Assembly: GCA_002361775.1 (NCBI GenBank)
Contig: DETV01000100.1
Location: 1 to 64,000 of the forward strand
Reading direction: 5' to 3'
DNA from: Eubacterium sp. UBA3279
GTDB taxonomy: Bacteria > Bacillota > Clostridia > Lachnospirales > Lachnospiraceae
Length of the DNA stretch: 64,000 nucleotides
The notes beneath the pieces are model-generated. The model was not told the origin of the DNA and did no database searches. It saw only the letters and a program-made list of their open reading frames with translations. Every line of letters begins with the position of its first letter. Within the stretch, counting starts at the first letter, position 1. Positions 34,805 to 41,637 of the stretch are shown in pieces. A program made the translations under genes and the position numbers.

Positions 34805-35284
34805 TTATCCCCGGACTTCATCCAGCAGTTTTTTCAGATTTTTCAGTTTCTCTCCCGAATAAAGGACGCCATCAATCATAAGATTGGGAGATGTTTTACA
34901 CTGTTTCAGACAATTTTGTGTTCTGAGACAAAATTGACCGTCGCGGGAAATTCCGTCTTTCGCAATCCCCAGTTCCTTTCGCAGATTGCTCAAAATTTCC
35001 ATACCATTTTTCTTTCCGCACCATTCTCCGGTACAGGCAATAATCTCATGAAGATTCGCAGCTTCTTTTATACTGGGATGAAGACGGAGAATTGTTTTTA
35101 AAAAGCCCTCTCCCACTCCTGTGATTTCCAGAACTTTTTCCCGTGCTTTCCCATCCACACACCCCTGGACTTCCTGTATTTCTCTTAACAAAGCTACCAC
35201 CATTTCCTGAGTATGGCGATCCTTTTGACCGGAATAGTATGTGAATATTTCATCCAACTGTTCTTTTTGTAAATCATGATTCAT
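34805..35284 (-). CDS. NuoE-like 2Fe-2S thioredoxin-fold protein
   Basis: The 159-residue protein combines a helical N-terminus (VALLREIQEVQGCV...GVGEGFLKTILRL) with a thioredoxin-like [2Fe-2S] domain. The four ligands C84, C89, C125 and C129 follow the C-x4-C...C-x3-C pattern of NuoE and the HydA/HndA small subunits, ending CKTSPNLMIDGVLYSG. Normally this protein is part of NADH dehydrogenase or bifurcating hydrogenase. Here there are no such neighbours: it overlaps the RT gene by 11 bp and is followed by a translesion polymerase. A redox-sensing or electron-supply role in the RT operon is possible but unproven. Confidence 0.87.
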   Translation of the reverse strand: MNHDLQKEQLDEIFTYYSGQKDRHTQEMVVALLREIQEVQGCVDGKAREKVLEITGVGEGFLKTILRLHPSIKEAANLHEIIACTGEWCGKKNGMEILSNLRKELGIAKDGISRDGQFCLRTQNCLKQCKTSPNLMIDGVLYSGEKLKNLKKLLDEVRG

Positions 35285-36512
35285 TATTTCTTACCTCCAT
35301 TTCACGATATATCCAGTATTCGTGTACCAAACTGCGATAACCCCATTGTTTCATTTGTTGATATCGAATACGATAATTTCCCTTATAATGTCTGCCGGTT
35401 ACCGCATAGCGAATATATTCCTGCATAAAAAGATCTATCTGATGAAGGCCAAAATCTACATTCAGAAGGGGAAAATACCATCTGCTCCAGTTAAAATCAA
35501 GTTCATCTGTTCCAAAAAACTTCCGATTCATCCCATGAATCAGACCGATTGCCGCTTTTTCCGGTTTTAATCCTTTTTTCTGCTGCCAGCGTCTTAGCGC
35601 CCGGGCTTTTCTTCTGATTTTCGCTCTTGTTTTTTCTATACGATGGGCAGATAAGTCTACCTGTCCCCGGTCAAAACAAAGACCAAGAAAGTTAAAAGGC
35701 TCTCCCGGTTGAAAAATCTGCTCTTTTTCCCGATTAACAGATAATCCCAAATGCTCTAATCGAGTATATAATTCTTTTTGCAGCTCCATAAGTTTATCTT
35801 TAGTATCTGTAAAAAATAAAATATCATCCGAATATCTAAGATACAAAATCCCCTGTTCTTTAAAATACCTGTCTATATCTTCCAGATAAATATTTGCAAA
35901 AAAAGCAGAAACAGGAATACCTGCCATACCGCCTTTTTTCTCTCTAACCACATTCCCCTGTTCTGTCACTCTTTTTTCTCTGAGAATCCGTTCCAATAAC
36001 TGGTATACAAGACTATCTTTTTCTTTTAAAAATTGCAGTTTACTCAACAGAAAATCCACATCCATAGAATTAAAATAGTTATGGATGTCCGTTTTCATGC
36101 AATACCATTTTCCGGCTACAGACACAGGAATGAGTTTCTTTACCCCCTGGGAAATCCCCAGTTTTCTTCGAAAAGAATAACAATTATCACAAAGTCGATC
36201 TTCATATCGATATAACTGAAAAGCAATAAATTTCAGGAAAATTCCCTCATCTCCATCATAGGAGTAAACGATTCTCTTTTTTTCAGAGCCGGATTTACTG
36301 ATCTGATGCTTTCGTGCCAGTGACCGGGGAAAACATCCCTGTTTCCAGTCTTCACAGAGGGGCAAATACCTTTTTTCTTCAATAAACTGCTCCAACTTCT
36401 GACAACTTTTTTGTTGTGTATCTTTCTTAAAAAGTAAAAAATCCAGCCAATCCGCTTCACAGGAAGCAGATTCCCAGATATTATGTTGTTGATTATATGT
36501 TTGTGTCATCAT
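35274..36512 (-). CDS. stand-alone reverse transcriptase
   Basis: The 412-residue protein has RT motifs in order: IVYSYDGDEGIFLKFIAFQL (1), CYSFRRKLGISQGV (2), YCMKTDIHNYFNSM with D142 (3/A), GGMAGIPVSAFFANIYL (4/B), LRYSDDILFF with D229/D230 (5/C), LGLSVNREKEQI (6) and PFNFLGLCF (7). A ~130-residue basic C-terminal thumb-like region follows, ending GYRSLVHEYW. There is no maturase X/endonuclease domain, no intron RNA around it, and YSDD replaces the group II YADD. I also do not see the retron NAxxH/VTG signature clearly. It is preceded by a structured non-coding segment and followed by an overlapping NuoE-like gene, a Y-family polymerase and yolD. The start ATG has AGGA 9 nt upstream. Confidence 0.93.
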   Translation of the reverse strand: MMTQTYNQQHNIWESASCEADWLDFLLFKKDTQQKSCQKLEQFIEEKRYLPLCEDWKQGCFPRSLARKHQISKSGSEKKRIVYSYDGDEGIFLKFIAFQLYRYEDRLCDNCYSFRRKLGISQGVKKLIPVSVAGKWYCMKTDIHNYFNSMDVDFLLSKLQFLKEKDSLVYQLLERILREKRVTEQGNVVREKKGGMAGIPVSAFFANIYLEDIDRYFKEQGILYLRYSDDILFFTDTKDKLMELQKELYTRLEHLGLSVNREKEQIFQPGEPFNFLGLCFDRGQVDLSAHRIEKTRAKIRRKARALRRWQQKKGLKPEKAAIGLIHGMNRKFFGTDELDFNWSRWYFPLLNVDFGLHQIDLFMQEYIRYAVTGRHYKGNYRIRYQQMKQWGYRSLVHEYWIYREMEVRNNES

Positions 36513-36522
36513 TTGTTAAATC

Positions 36523-36536
36523 CTGAAATTTTTCAG
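36523..36536 (-). promoter_or_regulatory. small hairpin at the RT ribosome binding site
   Basis: CTGAAA and TTTCAG form a 6-bp stem with a 2-nt loop. Its 3' side merges with the AGGA that serves the RT start codon, so folding could limit RT translation. The stem is short, so the effect is uncertain. Confidence 0.35.
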
Positions 36537-36546
36537 ACCTCTTTTT

Positions 36547-36700
36547 ATATAAAAAAAGAAAGAGAAAATGCTTTGACAGCATATGGCCGTGCCATATGAC
36601 ACAAGACTGTACATAATTTCATTACCCGCAAAATTTTTTTTGAAAATATGCTTCGCCCACCACGGGTACAACACAATGTCGCATTCTCTTTCTTTTTTAT
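36547..36700 (-). ncRNA. candidate structured ncRNA upstream of the reverse transcriptase
   Basis: The segment lies between the stop of the 36705-37148 gene and the RT leader. Its ends are complementary: 36681-36700 and 36547-36571 form about 18 bp (AAAAAAGAAAGAG with AATGC) with a 2-nt bulge. Inside, 36666-36680 pairs with 36598-36612 over 13 of 15 positions, four of them G-U only in the RT-sense RNA. 36580-36598 is a perfect 8-bp hairpin (CATATGGC). TACCCG/CGGGTA (36663-36668 and 36623-36628) offers an alternative inner stem. The terminal-repeat architecture resembles retron a1/a2 ends and DRT-associated RNAs. No promoter was identified with certainty. A simple terminator is the main alternative, but would not explain the internal stems. 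Confidence 0.6.
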
Positions 36701-36704
36701 CCTG

Positions 36705-37148
36705 TTAATTATTCAGAAGTTCTCTGATACGGTTAATAATATAGCTTTTCCTATTAGGAAGATGCAGCATCAGATTCATGCAGGCAATTCCTTTCTCTCT
36801 GCAAAGCTCATGAGCCGCCTGTACATCTTTCCTCTTATATCCCCAGGGTTGCTCCAATATGAGAATCATAAGTTTTGCAGTTCCATTTTGATAAATTCCA
36901 TATGTGAAAGGATGTACCTGATCGTCTCCGCCTAATTCCCATGGAGAAACGTCACGATAGAGTTCGTAATAATCATTTTCTGCTGCAAAGATCGCAGATA
37001 TGGCATCCTCCACCCTCTGACAAACAATCTGCCGGTCTCCTTTACAGGGCGCATCGTCACCATAATTTCCCTCTTTCAACGGCTTATTGCCAACGATCAA
37101 CTGTTTCGTATCATCTTTTTTTCCGAAAAGTCTGCCTAAAAATCCCAT
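36705..37148 (-). CDS. hypothetical protein
   Basis: A 147-residue soluble protein that I do not recognise. It starts MGFLGRLFGKKDDTKQ, has an acidic centre (FAAENDYYELYRDVSPWELGGDD) and ends with a helical segment (QAAHELCREKGIACMNLML, then PNRKSYIINRIRELL). No catalytic motif is evident. It ends 5 bp before the start of the structured segment upstream of the RT, so it could share a transcript with the RT operon; it could equally be unrelated. Confidence 0.7.
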   Translation of the reverse strand: MGFLGRLFGKKDDTKQLIVGNKPLKEGNYGDDAPCKGDRQIVCQRVEDAISAIFAAENDYYELYRDVSPWELGGDDQVHPFTYGIYQNGTAKLMILILEQPWGYKRKDVQAAHELCREKGIACMNLMLHLPNRKSYIINRIRELLNN

Positions 37149-37170
37149 ATATATATTCTCTCCTGTCAGA

Positions 37171-37467
37171 TCAATAATCCAGGCAGGCTCTCTCTGTTAC
37201 ATAAGGTCTGACATAGGTATCTGCCACTTCCACATGTGCCGGATGGGAGCCATAAACAGCAATGTCTTCTTTCTTTTCCAATGTGCTGACAAGAGCAATA
37301 TCGTGTGTACTGGAAGAAATAGGAGAATCTACAAATTCCAGTGAAACAAGTCCGGGAACTTTCCCTACCAATGCGGTAAGATTTTCTTTCATAGCCTGCT
37401 TTAATGCAGGTTTCTGTTCTTCATTTATTTCTGGTTTAAATTTCCACATTACAATATGATGTACCAT
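37171..37467 (-). CDS. Dabb family (stress-responsive A/B barrel) protein
   Basis: A 98-residue ferredoxin-like alpha/beta-barrel protein: MVHHIVMWKFKPEINEEQKPA at the start, then LVSLEFVDSP and DIALVSTLEKKEDIAVYGSHPAHVEVADTYV. Dabb proteins are small dimers of varied or unknown function. It precedes the hypothetical gene on the same strand and is divergent from the GntR gene. Confidence 0.88.
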   Translation of the reverse strand: MVHHIVMWKFKPEINEEQKPALKQAMKENLTALVGKVPGLVSLEFVDSPISSSTHDIALVSTLEKKEDIAVYGSHPAHVEVADTYVRPYVTERACLDY

Positions 37468-37577
37468 AATAAGCCTCCTAAAATTTATACTTTTCTCTGA
37501 TTCTGATTCGATCCATTATTTGTTATTATAACTTGTTTTATTCCTAAAGACAACAAAAAACTATTGCCAAACTTAAT

Positions 37578-37626
37578 AAACAGTATATAACACTTGACAA
37601 CAGTTATTTGCTGTTATATACTGTTT
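37578..37626 (+). promoter_or_regulatory. promoter and operator of the YtrA-like regulator operon
   Basis: TTGACA (37594-37599) and TATACT (37617-37622) are 17 bp apart. A perfect 15-bp inverted repeat, AAACAGTATATAACA (37578-37592) and its complement (37612-37626), brackets the -35 box and covers the -10 box. This is a strong candidate operator for the GntR protein encoded 20 bp downstream. Confidence 0.8.
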
Positions 37627-37646
37627 ATACAGAGGAGGTCATTTCT

Positions 37647-38018
37647 ATGCATATTATAATTAATACATCTTGTATGGTTCCCATCTATGAACAGATTGTG
37701 GATCAGATAAAAACTCAGATCCGCAAAGGAAATCTGAAAGAAAACGATATTCTTCCTTCTGTGCGGTCATTGGCAAAAGAATTAAAAATCAGCGCTTTGA
37801 CAGTAAAAAAAGCTTATGACGCATTGGAAGAAGAAGGATTTACCGTCACCGTTCACGGAAAAGGAACTTATGTGGTGTCTATAAACACAGAGCTTCTTCT
37901 GGAAGAACAGAAAAAAGAGCTGGAAGCTGATCTGGAAAATGCTATTCAAAAGGGGCGTCGCTGTGGGATCAGTGATGAAGATATCAGAAGCTTATTTGAA
38001 TTAATTTTGGAGGGATAA
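37647..38018 (+). CDS. GntR-family regulator, YtrA subfamily
   Basis: The start MHIIINTSCMVPIYEQIVDQI has GAGGAGG 8 nt upstream. The ~123-residue protein is a winged-helix GntR domain (ILPSVRSLAKELKISALTVKKAYDALEEEGF, GKGTYVV) with the short dimerisation tail of the YtrA group, which has no ligand domain. YtrA proteins repress their own ABC-transporter operons. The ABC genes follow 2 bp later but are damaged, so regulator and operator outlast their target. Confidence 0.93.
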   Translation: MHIIINTSCMVPIYEQIVDQIKTQIRKGNLKENDILPSVRSLAKELKISALTVKKAYDALEEEGFTVTVHGKGTYVVSINTELLLEEQKKELEADLENAIQKGRRCGISDEDIRSLFELILEG

Positions 38019-38019
38019 T

Positions 38020-38981
38020 ATGTTAAAACTTGATCATTTACAGAAACAGTACGGTGATTTTTCCATGGATTGTTCTCTGGAAGTAAAACCGGGATGTATC
38101 ACAGGATTGATCGGACAGAACGGAGCCGGAAAAAGCACCACATTTAAAGCTATTTTGGGATTAATTACCAAAGATGGGGGACGAATTACAATTTCCGGGA
38201 AAGATATTGAAAATTTCACTGCCACTGACAGAGAAAATATCGGTGTAGTGCTTTCTGATTCCGGTTTCAGCGGCTATCTGACACCAAAAGATTACATTCC
38301 CGTATTAAAACAAATATATAAGAATTTCCAGAAAGATTATTTTTCAGAACAGATGGACCGAATGAAGCTTCCTTTAGATAAAAAAATAAAAGATTTTTCC
38401 ACAGGCATGAAAGCCAAATTTAAAGTATTGATCGCCCTCTCTCACCAGGCCCGGTTTTTGATCTTAGACGAACCCACAGCAGGACTGGATGTGGTAGCCA
38501 GAGATGAAATTTTAGAAATGCTTTTTTGTTTACTCTTCCGATCACCCGAAAAACATACGTGTTGGAAAAATATTGTCTGGGAATAATCCTTGGCTGTGCT
38601 GCCTGGGCAACAGGTATCTTATTAGGCGGTATTACCGTTTTAGCGGTACATGAAGTTTCCTGGAAAACTCTTTTTCTCGTTGCTTTGTCTGTATTTCCTA
38701 TGATATTCTTACTGCTGGCTGTAATGATTCCTTTGCAGCTAAAATTTGGAAGTGAGAAGGGACGGCTGGCTATGGTCGTAGTAATAGGAATAGTAACATT
38801 GTTGGGAATTTTAACTAAAAAAGCAGGAGAAAGCCTGGGATTTCAATGGACTGATATTATGAAATCCCTTTCGGCAACCCCTGCTTCATTCCTGATAATA
38901 TGCGGAATTCTTCTTGTTCTTCTGTTATTGGGAATATCCCTTAAAATCAGTATCAAAATTATGAAAAAGAAAGAATTTTAA
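38020..38981 (+). pseudogene. ABC transporter ATPase and permease collapsed by deletion
   Basis: The first part is a normal YtrB-like ATPase: Walker A GQNGAGKSTTF, signature FSTGMKAKFK, and Walker B FLILDEPTAGLD, ending at DEILEML (about residue 168). The frame then reads nonsense to a stop at 38586. In another frame from about 38526 a permease C-terminal half follows (FTLPITRKTYVLEKYCLGII, then three or four membrane helices ending IKIMKKKEF). The ATPase H-loop end and the permease N-terminal half are missing. A single deletion with its breakpoint near 38515-38530 explains both. Neither product should work as a transporter. Confidence 0.82.
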
Positions 38982-38994
38982 AAATACTCACCAA

Positions 38995-39759
38995 TTATAA
39001 AAATAATTCATTCTGTTTTCTTCCCTGACAGGCATCTTTCAATCTTTCTGTCAATGCTGCTACGGCTTCAGAATCCAGTTTTCTGGCATGTTCCGGACAA
39101 ACAGCGATACAATGCATACAGGCGATACACTTGTCCGCATTTGTTTTCTCTGGTTTTTCCAGATCAATGGCAGCTACCGGACATTCTCTGGCGCAGATTT
39201 TACAATTAACACATTCATCGCCTGTCTGGGGAATCATGGAAGAAACACCCAGTTTTTTATAAGGACGATTTCCAGGAATATGTAACTCTCCATATTCCTG
39301 GCATTGTTCTATTTTTTTTCTGATTTCCCTTCCAAATTCCAGCAACTCCTTTTTATCCTCTTCGTCAGGACGTCCCGCAGCAAACTGATGCATAATAGAG
39401 TGTTCCGCTATGGCGGCTGCTCCGGCAGCACAAGAAAATCCTCTGGCCGTTAAGGTATCTGTAAGTTCTAAAAGAGTATCTTCATAAGCCCTGTTTCCGT
39501 AAACACAAACGGCAACAGTTTTTGCTCCATGACCTTCCATCTGCTCCAATCGTTTTGTCGCAACAGCAGGCACACGGCCACCAAATGAAGGTACTGATAC
39601 ATAACAAATATCATCGTTACAGAATGTAATTGCAGAAAAATCTTTATCACCATCTAAAAGATTGATTTCTTCCACTTTCTTTTCCCAGGGCTGCAACAGA
39701 TATTCGCCCGCCTTTTTCGTCCCTCCTGTGGGGCTGAAATGAATATGAAATATTTTCAT
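38995..39759 (-). CDS. EFR1 family flavodoxin-ferredoxin protein
   Basis: The 254-residue protein has a flavodoxin-like N-terminal domain (FHIHFSPTGGTKKAGEYL, VPSFGGRVPAVATKRLEQM). Two [4Fe-4S] motifs lie near the C-terminus: CVNCKICARECPVAAID and CIACMHCIAVCPEHARK. EFR1 proteins are common in Clostridia and probably act as electron carriers, but partners are unknown. It precedes a nitroreductase gene in the opposite reading order (nitroreductase is upstream, 19 bp), suggesting a redox pair. Confidence 0.88.
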   Translation of the reverse strand: MKIFHIHFSPTGGTKKAGEYLLQPWEKKVEEINLLDGDKDFSAITFCNDDICYVSVPSFGGRVPAVATKRLEQMEGHGAKTVAVCVYGNRAYEDTLLELTDTLTARGFSCAAGAAAIAEHSIMHQFAAGRPDEEDKKELLEFGREIRKKIEQCQEYGELHIPGNRPYKKLGVSSMIPQTGDECVNCKICARECPVAAIDLEKPEKTNADKCIACMHCIAVCPEHARKLDSEAVAALTERLKDACQGRKQNELFL

Positions 39760-39778
39760 GACGCATTCCTCTTTTCAA

Positions 39779-40306
39779 TCATTTAACATAAAATACTCTG
39801 TTTTCTTTCCGGGGGGCGGCTTTTGGAGATTCTCCTTCTGCATATCCGAGAATACAATGACCAATTCCTTCGTACTCTCCTTCAATACCAAGAGATTTTA
39901 ACAGTTCTTTTCCCCATTCTGTGTCAAACTCTTCTTTTGCTCTGTGTATCCAGCAGCTTCCAATCCCCAGATCATGGGCAGCCAACATCAGGTTCCCCAT
40001 TACCAGGCTGCCATCATACACCCGATTGGAAATTTCTTTTTTCCCCAGTACGATCAATACTGCAGGCGCTCCGTAAAATGGATCAAATCCTTCTTTCCAG
40101 CCACCGATTTCTCTGTTTTTTTCTGCAAGTTCATCTCTCAGTTTTTTGTCCGTAACCTGAATAATAATAGGATTTTGTGTCCCCATTCCACTGGCGGCAT
40201 ATAAACCTGCCTCTATGATCTGATCCAGTATTTCCTGTGAAACAGGATCTGATTTATACTTTCTGATACTTCTTCTTGTTTTCATATTCTCCAAAACTGT
40301 ACTCAT
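39779..40306 (-). CDS. nitroreductase family protein
   Basis: The 175-residue FMN-dependent protein opens with the family signature MKTRRSIRKYKSDPVSQEILDQIIEAGLYAASGMGTQNP. It later shows SLVMGNLMLAAHDLGIGSCWIHRA. It reduces nitro groups or quinones with NAD(P)H in family members; the physiological substrate is unknown. It is probably cotranscribed with the EFR1 gene. Confidence 0.9.
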   Translation of the reverse strand: MSTVLENMKTRRSIRKYKSDPVSQEILDQIIEAGLYAASGMGTQNPIIIQVTDKKLRDELAEKNREIGGWKEGFDPFYGAPAVLIVLGKKEISNRVYDGSLVMGNLMLAAHDLGIGSCWIHRAKEEFDTEWGKELLKSLGIEGEYEGIGHCILGYAEGESPKAAPRKENRVFYVK

Positions 40307-40381
40307 AATAATTTCCCCTTTCTGAAAAATTTTTTAGCCGCTCACATATAATTGAAACTGCAAAAAATATGAATCATAAAT

Positions 40382-40861
40382 TTATTTATGATATGGTTCG
40401 TTACTCATAATCCGATAACTCCGATAAATCTGTTCTAATAAAATCACCCGCATAAGCTGATGCGGAAAGGTCATCTTAGAAAAACTGAGTCCATAATCAG
40501 ATCTTTTCAGCACTTCCTGGCTAAGTCCGATAGAACCTCCTATGACAAAACAGATATGGCTTTTTCCCTGAATTCCCAGAGTTTCTATTTTTCTGGAAAA
40601 TTCAACAGAATCCAGCATCTTGCCTCCGATCTCCAGAGTGATCACGTAAGCATCCTCTTTAATATGTTTTAGAATACGCTCTCCTTCTTTTTGACGGATT
40701 CCTTCCTCCACAGTTTCACTGGCATTCTCCGGCGTTTTTTCATCAGCCACCTCCAGAATTTCCAGTTTGCAATATTTACTGAGACGTTTGCTATATTCAG
40801 CAATAGCATCCCGGAGATATTTTTCCTTGATTTTTCCTACAGTTATCACGGTGATTTTCAT
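40382..40861 (-). CDS. rlmH: 23S rRNA (pseudouridine-1915-N3)-methyltransferase
   Basis: RlmH methylates pseudouridine 1915 in 23S rRNA helix 69. The 159-residue SPOUT protein shows MKITVITVGKIKEKYLRDAI, LEIGGKMLDSVEFSRKIE, ICFVIGGSIGLSQEVL and the C-terminal FPHQLMRVILLEQIYRSYRI with EPYHK. Length and motifs are complete. Confidence 0.96.
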   Translation of the reverse strand: MKITVITVGKIKEKYLRDAIAEYSKRLSKYCKLEILEVADEKTPENASETVEEGIRQKEGERILKHIKEDAYVITLEIGGKMLDSVEFSRKIETLGIQGKSHICFVIGGSIGLSQEVLKRSDYGLSFSKMTFPHQLMRVILLEQIYRSYRIMSNEPYHK

Positions 40862-40888
40862 AAACCAGTATGCTCTCTTTCTGCTTAG

Positions 40889-41569
40889 TCATCGTTTTAA
40901 TGTGAGTAAACGATCTTTTTCTTCTTTTGATATCCGGTGAGATTCCCGTATTTTCTGGATTCCTTTATTGTGAGTAAACTCATCCAGCCGATCTCTTTCC
41001 AGATAGTTCCAGGTTTCTGAAGGATATTTAATATAACAGATGGACACCAGCCATGCAGCCCCCATTTTTACATAATATCCTTCATGATGAATCTGATCCA
41101 GGAGGGAAAAAATCCGGCAAAGATATTTTTCCTGAACAAAATAATCCAGCAGAGAAACCAGACCGAAACGAATCTGATATTCCTGATTGCTGAATGCATA
41201 GGCAGATATAAAATCGAACCAATAATCCTGATCTTTTTTCATAAATTTCCAGGTATTACAACAACAATCACAGATTGCCCAATTATTAATCTGAGGAATG
41301 AAACTTTCCAGATATGCTGTCTGTTCTTCCAAACTTAATTTGCCATATCCGATCAACATTCCTTTGATCATCAGTTCTTCATAACAATCTTCCTGCAATT
41401 GTTCCCATATTTTTTTCCAGTCTTCTTTTGCGGCAGTTTTTGCTATCTCTCTCAACCGGGGCATCCGAACTCCCAACATAGAAGTAAGTCCCGGAACAAG
41501 ACTTTGATGAAATTCTTTATAAGAGGGTTCTGCCCATTTTTGTAATTCTGTTCTTATAGTATCTATCAT
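40889..41569 (-). CDS. DNA alkylation repair protein (AlkD-like)
   Basis: The 226-residue all-helical HEAT-like protein has the family pattern: MLGVRMPRLREIAKTAAKEDW, EELMIKGMLIGYGK, IPQINNWAICDCCC, and VKMGAAWLVSICYIKYP. AlkD glycosylases remove N3/N7-alkylated purines without flipping the base. The catalytic Asp is expected in the NNWAICD segment. It is followed at short distance by rlmH on the same strand. Confidence 0.88.
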   Translation of the reverse strand: MIDTIRTELQKWAEPSYKEFHQSLVPGLTSMLGVRMPRLREIAKTAAKEDWKKIWEQLQEDCYEELMIKGMLIGYGKLSLEEQTAYLESFIPQINNWAICDCCCNTWKFMKKDQDYWFDFISAYAFSNQEYQIRFGLVSLLDYFVQEKYLCRIFSLLDQIHHEGYYVKMGAAWLVSICYIKYPSETWNYLERDRLDEFTHNKGIQKIRESHRISKEEKDRLLTLKR

Positions 41570-41592
41570 AGATTCCCTGTGGTATTTAAGGA

Positions 41593-41618
41593 AAAGAGGC
41601 CAGTATTCCGGCCTCTTT
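41593..41618 (-). terminator. terminator of nfnAB
   Basis: AAAGAGGCC and GGCCTCTTT form a perfect 9-bp stem with an 8-nt loop and T-rich flank about 20 bp after the stop codon of the 41638-43032 gene. Confidence 0.85.
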
Positions 41619-41637
41619 CCTGCTACATATATGTATA

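Noticed and set aside
34805..35284. Part of a NADH dehydrogenase or hydrogenase operon
   Set aside because: No NuoF, NuoG or hydrogenase gene is adjacent; neighbours are an RT and a DNA polymerase.
35274..36700. Group II intron containing the reverse transcriptase
   Set aside because: No maturase X or endonuclease domain, no domain V/VI-like 3' end and no interrupted flanking gene.
36547..36700. Simple rho-independent terminator for the 36705 gene
   Set aside because: The outer arms are more than 100 nt apart and further nested stems are present, so a terminator alone does not explain the structure, though termination there may also occur.
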